Assembly (NCBI GenBank): GCA_021234535.1
Contig: CM037839.1
Location: forward strand, 11,533,419-11,597,418
Direction of reading: 5' to 3'
Length of the DNA stretch: 64,000 nucleotides
Source: Stichopus chloronotus
Lineage: Eukaryota > Echinodermata > Holothuroidea > Aspidochirotida > Stichopodidae
Of this stretch, positions 34,999-45,956 are shown piece after piece. The notes under the pieces are model-generated. The model made no database searches. It had not been told where the DNA came from and worked only from the letters and a program-made list of their open reading frames with translations. Both the position numbers and the translations under genes were made by a program. The stretch's first letter is position 1, and each line of letters opens with the position of its first letter.

Positions 34999-36072
34999 CT
35001 GTAAATGAAGAGGTGAAAGAGCATGACAAACAATTTCAAAAACTTTGAAGATAAACACTTCAGAATCAATGGACATAATACTGCCTGTCAGAGGAGTAGA
35101 TACAACAACTGCTAGACCACCATCAATGGGATCATCACATGAGGTATTCTAATCAAATCAGTTATTACAATCTGTGTTACATTACCTAAAAATCTAAACT
35201 GGTCGTTAATTGTCCTCTAGATTGGCGTTATCATGCGATTTCAGTAGTTTATCAATGACAGAAACACCATGCTCACGTTGCCACAAAACACATAACCAAG
35301 AAGAACGAATCATAGGTATATGTTTTTTGGCTAATATTCCATAAGAAACGTAGGATACTTTAGTATCAGCAGGTAAGCAAATACACTGATTCTGTGTTCT
35401 ATATCTGTTTATCTCCTTCAGTCTGAACTGAGACTACAAGCTGCTTCTCCAATTGAGGTGAAGGCTAATTACTTCATAGTCAAATGACAAGTAGAGCCAT
35501 GCAGATACACAGCAGAAAAAAAAAAACGTCAGAAACAGGCAAACCTTTCTTCACTGCACATTCTACATGAGGTCAAAAGGAAATTATATACATATTTCTT
35601 TTTTCAGGCCTCGAAGGGCAGTTATTTTACAAGTGTGGGGGGGGAAAACCTGTGACTTATATATTACAACTTAATGTTGGGTGACAACCAACTTAACAAT
35701 TTTGGATCAAATTTGGTATCTCTTTGCACAAGGTCACTTCAGATGGGAAAACCTTTGGTTACTATTGGATGGAAAACCCATCCTACTGTGACCCAACCAG
35801 GGAACGAAACCTCCCTTGCTAAGCTTCATTGCTTCAAATGCCACCAGGTTTATCCACTCGGCCACCATACCAGTGCAAGAAAAACCACTAAACAAAACGT
35901 GATTACAAATGTTGCATATTAAGCAATAGTTCAAGTTAGACTAGCATATTATGGATTCATTCTTCAAAAGCAAATGGTTTGTGACACTGTTGGAAATTAT
36001 ATATAAGTAAAAGGTACTTCAGACCAATTTAGACTCAATGGGATAGGACTGGTGTTTTCATTGATTCCTAAA
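34999..36072. other. Intron segment before the retrotransposon
   Basis: Non-coding, with an A-run near 35,517 and a short G-run near 35,638. It ends at the TAAA target site at 36069-36072. Confidence 0.6.
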
Positions 36073-37566
36073 TGTAATGCCGGGGGTTAGGATGTCCGGT
36101 GGTGACATCAAGGGGGAGCGGGTAAATGCTACTAGGTAAACAGTGTATGACATTAAACAACAGGATTTCGGTTACGCTTCCATTTATTGGCTCTGTACTG
36201 AGAAGCTCTACGAAAATCAAGGAAAAGAACAAGAAAAATAATAAATAACGTGGCGAAAATAGTAAGTTATTCAAATAAATAAAAAAAACGAATGGACGGG
36301 ACTTAAACTAAAATGGCTATGTCCGTACATGCTTTAAAATAAAAATAATAAAGAAATTTAAAATGTAGCTAAAGTATTTGATAACTTGGGAATAGCCCTT
36401 TAATTATCGACTGTCCCTTAAAAATGGAGATACTGTTACTTTAAGTGAGATCATGACATGTGCATCACAGGATGAAGGCTATTAGCTTCATAAATTAAGG
36501 AATTAAATGAACTCATAATTTACACAAACAAGCACTGGTTATTCTCCTCATAACCGTTTCCTCAACTCCTTTAGTTATTCTCCCAATAACCAAATTCCTA
36601 GACTTATGACGTCACAAAATGGCAGCTAAAACAATGGTTGCACTTAAGCTAACATACCACTGTCAATGATAAATGGTGTACTTAACTTTCACCAAAGACA
36701 TTTAATTCTAAAATGACTGCAAAATCTTTGAAAAGCATAAAACATTATGTTAATAAAGCTCTTCTGTACACACAAATAACAGGTAAACCAATTCCAAACA
36801 ACCCCGAATATGAATCGATATCCAAAACATGAGCAATACTATTATTTCTTATCGACACATGCGAGCAACCATTTTGGAAACAAGTTCTCGTTAAAGTGAG
36901 GGCGCTATGTAAAAATGAAAGTTCGTTACGAGATGCAGCCAGTTAGGTCTAACAAAACGATCTGCGTGCGTGATACATCAATTACGATCTCTTACAGATT
37001 AATAAAAATTACATTTAGAGGCTTAAAAGTAGTTAAAAGTAAACTGAAGGTACTTGAAAATGCAAAACTTAGTATTACTTTACAAGAATAACGAACCACC
37101 CATGAATTTGAACCGAAGTGAGTATATTATGCTGACAAACTTCAGCCTAGCCTCAAACAGTACAGCAGCCTAACAGGCTGGCTACAACATCGATACTATC
37201 GAGTTGCAGATAATTGGACCTCTGAGTGACTTAAACGAAACTAAATATTTTGGACCAGAGGAAACTCAGTTAATTTGTACAATGAAAATAAACACATAAT
37301 TACCTCATAGAGCTATTAAGAACAGGTCGATTCGTCACACTTACAGCCAACAGATCGTAAGAAAACAGAAAAAGTTACAATATAGGTAAGTGACATCACA
37401 TCTTGATTCAGTGAGTGGAAGTTGCAGTCTAAACAGGAGACAAAGAAGATCGGGGCTACCCACGCTGTGAAGGATTGCCCACCCTCAAAATGATGACTGT
37501 GCAAACTTCCTGTGGGCCTTTCGTTATCAAGGAAGGCTGTTATGGCAAAAAGGCTGTAGTCTCACA
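36073..37566 (-). repeat. 3' LTR of the retrotransposon
   Basis: 1494 bp, the same length as the other LTR and offset by 7031 bp throughout. Plus-strand ends are TGTAATGCCGGGGG... and ...GTAGTCTCACA. LTRs of one element are identical at insertion, so apparent identity implies a recent insertion. A small frame (about 36068-36274) with a hydrophobic start is repeated in both LTRs and is probably chance. Confidence 0.95.
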
Positions 37567-37579
37567 CTCTCCCCTGCTC
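37567..37579 (-). promoter_or_regulatory. Polypurine tract
   Basis: Read on the minus strand, GAGCAGGGGAGAG directly abuts the 3' LTR start (TGTGAGAC). This is the expected place and composition for plus-strand priming during reverse transcription. Confidence 0.85.
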
Positions 37580-38050
37580 AAACTAAGTTTGTCCTCAAAC
37601 TACATAAGGTACAATGTTATACTGAATGAAACAAGTTGTCAAAATGTAACAAGTTGTCAAAATGTAAATAAGAAATGCGTAAAGGCAACAAAAACAATTA
37701 CATAAGTATAAAGCATGAAAATTGGTTCAGCCAGGAAATAACAAAAAAAATAGACACAGCGGATATGGACGATCATGTCGAAGCAAATCATTGACAATGG
37801 TTAACATTGTGCTCTTCATATGAATTGAAAGAGTAGCACTACCTTGTGCACATTCTTTGTGTATGGAGAGAAAGTCTTTCAAACATTTGAGCTGTAACAA
37901 CTTAACATATTGAGCCTATTCAATGGAGCACATGCTACAGCACAGGATTGTAAACATCACTCACACAACTTCAGGTTTGAAGAAATATGAAAAACTGACT
38001 TTGTAAACACTAGTGCAAAAAAAAATTTGCCTTGAGGAGATACTTAGATC
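37580..38050 (-). other. Retrotransposon region between pol and polypurine tract
   Basis: About 470 bp without a supported open frame. A short direct duplication (AACAAGTTGTCAAAATGTAA at about 37,630 and 37,649) is visible. No envelope gene. Confidence 0.6.
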
Positions 38051-41000
38051 CTAAAGCACTTGTGGTAGTTTACTTGAAATTTTTGCAAGTTGCTGAAGCA
38101 GAAACTGATTCTGAGATTTCAAGTACTCTGTGTGGTCGACAGTAACCTCATTGTGGATTGCAGATTTTGGCTCGTGAAAAATGTTACTATGGGTACCCTT
38201 AGTTGACCTGCTACTGCGGCGTAACACTTCAGGCTCAGAACCATCTGACAGGTCACTCTCTTCAGAACTTTCTCTTCTAGTGTCATTTACCAGTAGGAAT
38301 GGTTGATCATCGTCGTCAGTCGACTCAGAAGACGATGAGTCCGAGTTGCAGTTTCTGTCGGGGCGTTGCCTCTTCACTGGTGGAGGCTTCTGCAGACATC
38401 TTTGTTCTGGCCATACCAGCACTGGACATGGACGGAGTTCACGACGGTGCACTGTCTTCCGACACCCTGTCCCATCAGTGAGTTCGATGACATATACAGC
38501 CTCCCCGTTCGGTCGGGACACAACCTTGTATACCTTTTCACCCCATTGGTTTGCGATCTTGTGACGCCCAGGAGGATGGTTCCTCAGATACACTCTAGTA
38601 CCCAGTGGGAGGGGCTCGTCCTTTGCTGATTTGTCATAGTTCTGCTTTCTGCAGTCCGCCTGCTGCAACAGCATCTCCCCTGCTTTCTTGTAGGCCATCT
38701 CCATGGTTTCTGTGTGTGATGCCAACCAACCAGGAACAGTACCATTGACACCATCTGTGGTTGCATCGCCGCCTAGAAGAAAGTCTACAGGCAGGATCGG
38801 ATCACGGCCGAACATCAGAAAGAAAGGCGTAAAACCAGTGGACGTATGAGGTGTGGCGTTGTATGCATAGATTATTTCAGGCAAGCATTCGGACCATTTC
38901 CTTTTCTTGCTCGGAGGGAGAGTTCGCAGCAAATCATGTAGCGTCCGATTAAAGCGTTCTGCCTGGCCATTACCTTCAGGATGATATGGTGTCGTTCGGG
39001 TTTTAGTGACACCATACAGACCACATAGAGACTGGATGAGTGTTGCTTCAAAATTTCGCCCTTGATCAGAGTGCAGTTTTCGTGGCACACCAAATTTGGA
39101 GAACCACTCTCTCATCAATGTTTTTGCTGTCGTTTCTGCAGTTTGATCTTTTGTTGGCACTGCCAGGGTGTATTTAGAAAAGACATCTGTCATCACCAAC
39201 ACATTTTCTCTCCGGGTGACATCTGGTTCAATTAATGTGAAGTCCACAGCAAGAATTTCATTCGGCCTTGTGGCAATCATGGGTTGTAGCGGTGTTCGGA
39301 TCTTTGGAGGCATCTTGGCCTTGGTACACCGGTCACAGTTGGCGCACCATGCCTCTGTGTCACTTGACATTCCTGGCCAGTAGCACCTGTTACGGAGCAA
39401 CTGCAGAGTTCTCTTAACACCTTGATGTCCAGTCTGGTCATGGCACGCTGTCAGTATATCTTTCCGTAGGACACTAGGGACTAGCAGTTGGTGCCTTTCG
39501 CCCTCATAACTAGAACGGAACAACAAGCCGTCTTTCTCAACGATGCGTCTATGCTGACGGAGCAAGAGAACAACTTCACGCATTTCCTTCATTCGTTCCT
39601 CACGTGTTGGAAGCTCGTTCAGGGAGCGAAAGTACATGTACCTCCCGATGGCAGGATCTTTTGTCTGGAATTCAATGAGCTCCTCCTTGGTATGAGAAGG
39701 GAATGTTGACATACAGCTGGTCATGTTGTAGGTATCATCATTGCCAACGTTGTGCAATGCATATGAGTTGCTTCCTTGGACTCTCTCTATCAACTGTTGA
39801 GGAACCACTGTAACATTAAAGTTCTGGACATCAGGATGGTGGGGACGACGGGAAAGTCCATCAGCAGCAGCATTGCTTTTCCCCTGCTTGTACTGGACTT
39901 CAAAGTCGAACAATGCTAAGGCTGCCATCCATCTCTGGGTAACGGCATCTAACTTTATGGTGTCTATGTGGGCCAGAGGGTTATTGTCAGTGAAAACAAT
40001 GAATTTACTACCAAGCAAATAGTCACGAAACTTCTCGGTGACAGCCCATTTCAAGCCAAGTAACTCCAACTTCATAGTGGAGTACCTTTCCATGTTTCGT
40101 TCTGCGCCCCTCAGAGTTCTGCTTGCGTAAGAAACAACTCGTCTGACACCATTCTGTCGTTGATACAAGACAGCTCCCAAACCTTGATGACTGGCATCTA
40201 CCTCCAACTCAAAAGGTTTTGTGAAGTCCGTATAGGCAAGTATAGGCTCCTCACAGAGTTTCATCTTCAGTTTCTCAAAAGCCAGTTGATGTTGACTAGT
40301 CCAAGCAAGTCTAGGGGAACCACGTTTTGTTTGAACATCACCACGAGAGGTTTCTGCTACCAGAGTATGTAACGGACCAGCAATTTTAGAGAACCCTGGT
40401 ACAAACCTTCTGTAGAAAGAAGCAAACCCAAGGAAGGACCTGAGTTCCTTCAAACTACAGGGTGTTGGCCACGTCTTTACGGCATCTACTTTGGAAGGGT
40501 CAGGTTTTACTCCATCTCTTGTAACTTGGTGTCCGAGATACTTTACTTCATCTCGGAAGAATTCACACTTCTCAGGCTTGATCTTTAACCCATGGTCTCT
40601 CAGCTTTCCAAAGACGTGGTTCAATCGTTGAAGGTGCTCTTCAAAGGTACCCGAGAAAACAAGGATGTCATCAAGATAACAGAGTAGGGACTTGAAGAAT
40701 TCATCACCCAGGCAAGCCTGCATCAACCGTTGAAATGTGCCAGGTGCATTGCACAATCCAAATGGCATTCTCACGTACTCATAAAGACCAAATGGAGTGA
40801 TGAAAGCAGTCTTCTGGGCATCTCCTTCCTCCATAGCCACTTGATGGTACCCTGATAGCAAGTCTATTGTCGAAAACCATTTAACATTTTTCAGGGCGTC
40901 TAAGGACTCATCAATCCGAGGGAGTGGGTAAGCATCTTTCCTGGTGTTGGCATTCAACTTTCGGTAGTCTACACACAGTCGTAGACTACCATCTGTCTTC

Positions 41001-42139
41001 CTTACGAGGACAATCGGTGATGCATATGGACTAGTGCTTTCTCTGATTATGCCCTTGTTCAACAGTTTCCGAACATGTTCTCGGACTTCATCAAACTGGG
41101 AAGGTGGTATACATCTGTACGTTTGTTTAACAGGGTCGTCTTTAATGGTTGGAATAGTGTGTGTGACGGTGGTGGTGTGTCCCAAGTCATCGTCAGAAGA
41201 GGCAAACACATCTGCATTCTTAGCCAACAGCAATTTGGCTTCTTGAAGTTGAGAATCAGTCAGACCTGCCCCAAATAAATTAGGCATCTGTAGCAGGTTC
41301 GACGTCCAAGTATCATCTACAATTACCTCATTAACTCTTGCGGTAACCCTCTCGTACAGAACTGAGCTGTCCTCAATGAGGTTGACGGTTTGCATTTTTC
41401 CAACTGGGGTCCGGGGTCTCAGCCAAATTTCTTCCTTCGTCTGGTTTATTACCTGGACTTTGGTCTTCCCTCTAGTTGCAAAGGTAAGGGTTGCACACAC
41501 CAGAAGGCCACGTGGCAACTGATCTATTGGTTCCAGTATGACTTCTTCGCCAGGTGGACACACAGAACCAGCGACATCCACTACCATGACTGACATTGCA
41601 GGAACTCTGACTTTGTTACTGCCTGCCACACGGACAAGTCCCTTCATGAGCTTGGTCCCTGTCGGTTTTTCCTTCAACTGCACCTGCAGTTTCTTCACCA
41701 GCAACTCTGGTGGCAGTCTCTCTAGAACATTCATTCCAAGCAGCATAGGGATGTCTTTGTCAACTCTTACCACAAGGACCCCACAGGAATGGACAGTGGT
41801 GCTGTCTATCTCAATGTCTGTCACAAAATACCCGATGTAAGGTAAATCACCGCCATTGGCTGCTCTTATAGACAACCAGCCTAATTCATGGAGAGGGGTC
41901 TCTCCGTACCTCTGCTTAAACGATCTTTCTGTGATGGTTGTTACTTCAGCCCCTGTATCTAAGGTTGCAAGGAATGGAATTCCACCCAATCTCACTGTGG
42001 CAGTCGGACTCTTTCCAACAAGGGCCGCACCATCTAATGAGTCATTATCTTGCAGGTTACCTCCCAGCACCTGACTCTCGGATTTGGGGGTGGTTAGTTT
42101 TCCTGTTTGGTTTCCAGTGCTTCCACCGTGGTTCGGCAC
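38051..42139 (-). CDS. pol: Pol polyprotein (protease-RT-RNase H-integrase)
   Basis: 1362 codons, uninterrupted. The aspartic protease DTGA is at residues 61-64. In the reverse transcriptase, the first catalytic Asp is in STIDLLSGYH (about 426) and YLDD is at 488-491. RNase H has Asp in E-V-D-A-S at about 648. The integrase zinc finger is H900, H905, C932, C935, with catalytic D966, D1025 and E1061 (D-x58-D-x35-E) and a GPY/F-like C-terminal module. The frame opens right after a TGA with GTG, so it has no AUG of its own. It overlaps gag by 46 bp in the -1 frame, so expression by -1 ribosomal frameshifting is inferred. All key catalytic residues are present. Confidence 0.95.
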   Translation of the reverse strand: MPNHGGSTGNQTGKLTTPKSESQVLGGNLQDNDSLDGAALVGKSPTATVRLGGIPFLATLDTGAEVTTITERSFKQRYGETPLHELGWLSIRAANGGDLPYIGYFVTDIEIDSTTVHSCGVLVVRVDKDIPMLLGMNVLERLPPELLVKKLQVQLKEKPTGTKLMKGLVRVAGSNKVRVPAMSVMVVDVAGSVCPPGEEVILEPIDQLPRGLLVCATLTFATRGKTKVQVINQTKEEIWLRPRTPVGKMQTVNLIEDSSVLYERVTARVNEVIVDDTWTSNLLQMPNLFGAGLTDSQLQEAKLLLAKNADVFASSDDDLGHTTTVTHTIPTIKDDPVKQTYRCIPPSQFDEVREHVRKLLNKGIIRESTSPYASPIVLVRKTDGSLRLCVDYRKLNANTRKDAYPLPRIDESLDALKNVKWFSTIDLLSGYHQVAMEEGDAQKTAFITPFGLYEYVRMPFGLCNAPGTFQRLMQACLGDEFFKSLLCYLDDILVFSGTFEEHLQRLNHVFGKLRDHGLKIKPEKCEFFRDEVKYLGHQVTRDGVKPDPSKVDAVKTWPTPCSLKELRSFLGFASFYRRFVPGFSKIAGPLHTLVAETSRGDVQTKRGSPRLAWTSQHQLAFEKLKMKLCEEPILAYTDFTKPFELEVDASHQGLGAVLYQRQNGVRRVVSYASRTLRGAERNMERYSTMKLELLGLKWAVTEKFRDYLLGSKFIVFTDNNPLAHIDTIKLDAVTQRWMAALALFDFEVQYKQGKSNAAADGLSRRPHHPDVQNFNVTVVPQQLIERVQGSNSYALHNVGNDDTYNMTSCMSTFPSHTKEELIEFQTKDPAIGRYMYFRSLNELPTREERMKEMREVVLLLRQHRRIVEKDGLLFRSSYEGERHQLLVPSVLRKDILTACHDQTGHQGVKRTLQLLRNRCYWPGMSSDTEAWCANCDRCTKAKMPPKIRTPLQPMIATRPNEILAVDFTLIEPDVTRRENVLVMTDVFSKYTLAVPTKDQTAETTAKTLMREWFSKFGVPRKLHSDQGRNFEATLIQSLCGLYGVTKTRTTPYHPEGNGQAERFNRTLHDLLRTLPPSKKRKWSECLPEIIYAYNATPHTSTGFTPFFLMFGRDPILPVDFLLGGDATTDGVNGTVPGWLASHTETMEMAYKKAGEMLLQQADCRKQNYDKSAKDEPLPLGTRVYLRNHPPGRHKIANQWGEKVYKVVSRPNGEAVYVIELTDGTGCRKTVHRRELRPCPVLVWPEQRCLQKPPPVKRQRPDRNCNSDSSSSESTDDDDQPFLLVNDTRRESSEESDLSDGSEPEVLRRSSRSTKGTHSNIFHEPKSAIHNEVTVDHTEYLKSQNQFLLQQLAKISSKLPQVL

Positions 42140-43044
42140 TCACTTGCATAATGTCCCAGTTGACGGCATCTGAAACATTCTATCTTTGTCTTATCCTTTC
42201 GTGGCCTCCTGTCATCTTTAGAGCCAGCTTGCAGCCTTTCCTTTTCCAGCATGCCAACTCTTTCTGATAGCACAGTCTGTTCCTTTTGTATAGCCTGGAG
42301 AATGGCTGTCTGGCTCTGTAGGGATTGTGTCACAGTCTCCAGAATAGACTTGACATCAGAAGTCTCAACTCCATATGCCCCTTTAACGTTACGTCGCCGT
42401 GTGAAGGTCGTCGTCTCTTCAGCCATGTCCAGAGCCCAATCCCTTAATTCGATAAAGCTGATGTCTGGGCTCTCTTTCATTATTCTTTTCACTTCTCGCC
42501 TTAGAACTACATCAGCAAGGCCGTCCCGAAACTGCTCTTTGACTGTTCCCTCTTGATCAGGTGCACCCTCAAAATTCCTTAGCTTGTCTGACAGTTTCAT
42601 CAGTGCGAAAGCATACTCTGCAACACTTTCATCGTCTCGTTGGGTCCGGTTGCACAGCTCTCTCATCAGCCCTCCCAGAGACCTCCTTTCCCCAAACGTT
42701 TCACGGAGGACCTCAAGCAACGTCTCCGGGTTCTCCACCATTTTAGTTGGTCGATGTTTAATTTCCTGTCTGGCACATCCTTCTAAGTGAGCGATGATGA
42801 AATCAGCTGCCTCCTCACCTTTCAGCTTTCGCAGCTTGATCGCAGCTTGTGCATCTTCAGCAAATGTAAGGACGTCCTGTCCTTGAGCGCCCGCAAAGGG
42901 CCTCAACTTCTTCTCCTTGGGTAGGAGGTACACCGAGCCAACTGGACGATCCCCCTGGCCATCCTGCCTTGAGCGTCTCAGCTCCTGCTCCAGTTCCTCC
43001 AACTTCTGTTTCATCTCCTCCATCTCTCGTTCTTGTGTGGACAT
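42094..43044 (-). CDS. gag: Gag polyprotein with CCHC zinc knuckle
   Basis: 316 codons from an ATG 59 bp inside the 5' LTR. The N-terminal 26 residues are strongly charged and heptad-like (coiled coil). The middle part contains a retrotransposon gag-like helical region. The C-terminus has one CCHC zinc knuckle (CFRCRQLGHYASEC, about residues 290-303) for nucleic-acid binding. It stops at 42094-42096 inside the start of pol. It forms the particle and packages the RNA. Confidence 0.93.
   Translation of the reverse strand: MSTQEREMEEMKQKLEELEQELRRSRQDGQGDRPVGSVYLLPKEKKLRPFAGAQGQDVLTFAEDAQAAIKLRKLKGEEAADFIIAHLEGCARQEIKHRPTKMVENPETLLEVLRETFGERRSLGGLMRELCNRTQRDDESVAEYAFALMKLSDKLRNFEGAPDQEGTVKEQFRDGLADVVLRREVKRIMKESPDISFIELRDWALDMAEETTTFTRRRNVKGAYGVETSDVKSILETVTQSLQSQTAILQAIQKEQTVLSERVGMLEKERLQAGSKDDRRPRKDKTKIECFRCRQLGHYASECRTTVEALETKQEN
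42097..42103 (-). promoter_or_regulatory. Candidate -1 frameshift site
   Basis: GGAAAAC lies directly before the gag stop codon, inside the 46-bp gag/pol overlap (G GAA AAC in the gag frame). The A-site AAC-to-AAA slip is favourable, but P-site pairing is imperfect, so it is a weak match to X-XXY-YYZ. The overlap geometry demands a -1 shift somewhere in 42094-42139. Confidence 0.4.
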
Positions 43045-43082
43045 GTCCTTACTTCTCGTCTACAAGGATTCACAGTAGCATC

Positions 43083-43100
43083 ACCCCACTCGTACTACCA
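43083..43100 (-). promoter_or_regulatory. Primer-binding site
   Basis: On the minus strand, TGGTAGTACGAGTGGGGT begins 3 nt after the 5' LTR end. TGG is the usual complement of a tRNA CCA end. The tRNA species was not identified. Confidence 0.75.
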
Positions 43101-43103
43101 ATT

Positions 43104-44597
43104 TGTAATGCCGGGGGTTAGGATGTCCGGTGGTGACATCAAGGGGGAGCGGGTAAATGCTACTAGGTAAACAGTGTATGACATTAAACAACAGGATTTC
43201 GGTTACGCTTCCATTTATTGGCTCTGTACTGAGAAGCTCTACGAAAATCAAGGAAAAGAACAAGAAAAATAATAAATAACGTGGCGAAAATAGTAAGTTA
43301 TTCAAATAAATAAAAAAAACGAATGGACGGGACTTAAACTAAAATGGCTATGTCCGTACATGCTTTAAAATAAAAATAATAAAGAAATTTAAAATGTAGC
43401 TAAAGTATTTGATAACTTGGGAATAGCCCTTTAATTATCGACTGTCCCTTAAAAATGGAGATACTGTTACTTTAAGTGAGATCATGACATGTGCATCACA
43501 GGATGAAGGCTATTAGCTTCATAAATTAAGGAATTAAATGAACTCATAATTTACACAAACAAGCACTGGTTATTCTCCTCATAACCGTTTCCTCAACTCC
43601 TTTAGTTATTCTCCCAATAACCAAATTCCTAGACTTATGACGTCACAAAATGGCAGCTAAAACAATGGTTGCACTTAAGCTAACATACCACTGTCAATGA
43701 TAAATGGTGTACTTAACTTTCACCAAAGACATTTAATTCTAAAATGACTGCAAAATCTTTGAAAAGCATAAAACATTATGTTAATAAAGCTCTTCTGTAC
43801 ACACAAATAACAGGTAAACCAATTCCAAACAACCCCGAATATGAATCGATATCCAAAACATGAGCAATACTATTATTTCTTATCGACACATGCGAGCAAC
43901 CATTTTGGAAACAAGTTCTCGTTAAAGTGAGGGCGCTATGTAAAAATGAAAGTTCGTTACGAGATGCAGCCAGTTAGGTCTAACAAAACGATCTGCGTGC
44001 GTGATACATCAATTACGATCTCTTACAGATTAATAAAAATTACATTTAGAGGCTTAAAAGTAGTTAAAAGTAAACTGAAGGTACTTGAAAATGCAAAACT
44101 TAGTATTACTTTACAAGAATAACGAACCACCCATGAATTTGAACCGAAGTGAGTATATTATGCTGACAAACTTCAGCCTAGCCTCAAACAGTACAGCAGC
44201 CTAACAGGCTGGCTACAACATCGATACTATCGAGTTGCAGATAATTGGACCTCTGAGTGACTTAAACGAAACTAAATATTTTGGACCAGAGGAAACTCAG
44301 TTAATTTGTACAATGAAAATAAACACATAATTACCTCATAGAGCTATTAAGAACAGGTCGATTCGTCACACTTACAGCCAACAGATCGTAAGAAAACAGA
44401 AAAAGTTACAATATAGGTAAGTGACATCACATCTTGATTCAGTGAGTGGAAGTTGCAGTCTAAACAGGAGACAAAGAAGATCGGGGCTACCCACGCTGTG
44501 AAGGATTGCCCACCCTCAAAATGATGACTGTGCAAACTTCCTGTGGGCCTTTCGTTATCAAGGAAGGCTGTTATGGCAAAAAGGCTGTAGTCTCACA
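43104..44597 (-). repeat. 5' LTR of the retrotransposon
   Basis: 1494 bp, matching 36073-37566. In element orientation it runs from 44597 (TGTGAGAC) to 43104 (GGCATTACA). As the promoter LTR it would hold the transcription start. AATAAA-like sequences are present, but U3/R/U5 borders cannot be set from sequence alone. Confidence 0.95.
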
Positions 44598-45020
44598 TAA
44601 AGATAGTAATCAGGGAGTTTGTTTTCATACCCATCGGATACCCGACCAGAACATCGGCTATCACTTTTGCATTGGCATTTCCACAGTAACATGCATCACA
44701 ATTTTGTAAGGAGAGATACTACTGTGTACTACATATACCCGCCTTCACCTCCTCAGGACCATCGACTTTTCCTGAGAGAGAGAAGAAAAAACCCGTCAGC
44801 TGTGTGTAGTAGGTAAAATACCGCAATCTGACAGGGTGTGTTCGCACAGCAGTTGCGTCTTTTTTCACTTCATGAGGAAACCGGTGGTGATTTTGGATCC
44901 GAGTAATAACATACCATGAGGGTACTCGGGTTACCTGTGGAAACACTAGAAAGGACAACACCAGAGTTGTACAATTACATCAAGTCGATAGAATTCAGCC
45001 AGGACTTGTGTTATGATTAC
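44598..45020. other. Intron segment after the retrotransposon, with a degraded coding relic
   Basis: It starts with the second TAAA target copy. Most of it (about 44610-44985, minus) is the relic described separately. Confidence 0.6.
44610..44985 (-). pseudogene. Degraded coding relic of an unidentified dispersed repeat (copy 1)
   Basis: On the minus strand it reads V-F-P-Q-V-T-R-V-P-S, then F-P-H-E-V-K-K-D-A-T-A-V-R-T-H, later a stop, then C-D-A-C-Y-C-G-N and D-V-L-V-G-Y-P. The same order of matches occurs on the plus strand at 47875-48240. Two diverged relatives with conserved protein-level blocks suggest an old transposon or repeat gene. I do not recognise the family. A plausible acceptor (tttccacag) precedes it, but the in-frame stop argues against use. 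Confidence 0.5.
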
Positions 45021-45341
45021 CTATAACAGGAGCTGCTGAACAAACCACTGCAATATCTTCTGTGTGACTACAATCTGAAGTGTCAGCATCATAACTGCAG
45101 TCAATTAGCCTGTCTTCATCTCCATCACATCCAACATCATCCAGGTGAATACTGCCCTCTCTCCCAAAAGATGTATACCTTGGAGCAGAGAGAGCTAATG
45201 TGAAACCAAGCTGACGACAGACCACCTCCGCATCAGTTAGATCGAATGAATCATCACATACAGTTCCCCATTCTCCGTTCAGATACACCTCAACGATACC
45301 AGATGTGTCACTATCCCCCGCTAGACGAATGGAACCTTCCT
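45021..45341 (-). CDS. SRCR domain exon (several unusual substitutions)
   Basis: The exon is 321 bp, phase 1-1, with donor gtaatc. It encodes [19 protein letters not shown]: the N-x-T sequon and the near-invariant G-R are lost. [13 protein letters not shown] has Phe for the invariant Trp. FGREGSIHLDDVGC is one residue shorter, and E-D-I-A-V-V-C replaces E-D-A-G-V-V-C. Six cysteines are kept, so it probably still folds. It is the exon just upstream of the retrotransposon. Confidence 0.9.
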
Positions 45342-45956
45342 CTGTAAGGAAGATACGATAGACGTAAACACAATTTCAGAAAGAGTGGGAAGTGAATAAT
45401 TCAGAATCAATAGGCTTTGTTGAAGGTTGGCATTATGTTGCTTGCAAGGAGAATTGTATGCATAGATAACGGGAACATACCCAATGAATTCATTACTTGA
45501 GTTAGCCCAATCCTTCTAATCATTTATACAACTCATTTTTCCCCCCAAAGACTACAGACTCTAATCTGGTCTTGAATATCTCGTAGATGTAAAGTACCAT
45601 TCATGTTCAGTATTACTCTTCACCTCTTTCAATGGGGCTTTGATACATTGTTGCTGAAAGAACATGATAACATGAGCCCACAAGACACTAAAGGTCAAGT
45701 TAGACTAAGTGGAACTGGATTACAGAGAACTCCGAGAACCTGAAATTTGTTCAGGTCCTTGGAAAGTACTACAATACAAAGGCACACGTGCACACATGCA
45801 CACACACACGTTATTGTGATTGCAAAGGTTACCATTATCATCGAAACCAAGAAGTGAAATTCAAACTATTGCAATTGGTAATGCCAGACACTTAAAATTC
45901 ACAGTCAAATAAGTGATGGTAACGTCAGCTCTGAAAGCTGATTTTAACATTATTAC
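45342..45956. other. Intron, no gene seen
   Basis: 615 bp, non-coding, with a short CA-rich run near 45,780-45,810. Confidence 0.6.

Larger units (their letters stand above)
36073..44597 (-). mobile_element. Complete Ty3/Gypsy-type LTR retrotransposon
   Basis: It is 8525 bp. The two 1494-bp LTRs (36073-37566 and 43104-44597) both start TG and end CA and show no difference by eye. A TAAA duplication flanks the element (36069-36072 and 44598-44601). Internally, in minus-strand order: primer-binding site, gag, pol (protease, reverse transcriptase, RNase H, integrase), polypurine tract. No env-like frame was found between pol and the 3' LTR. The PR-RT-RH-IN order and the RT and integrase motifs place it in Ty3/Gypsy (Metaviridae). 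It sits inside a host intron in the same orientation as the SRCR gene. Confidence 0.95.

Noticed and set aside
36068..36274. Small LTR frame with a hydrophobic N-terminus resembling a signal peptide
   Set aside because: It lies across the LTR edge, has no homologous domain, and its duplicate in the other LTR simply reflects LTR identity.
38299..42790. Many plus-strand open frames opposite gag and pol
   Set aside because: They are antisense shadows of long coding frames, have no domain content and lie entirely inside gag/pol.
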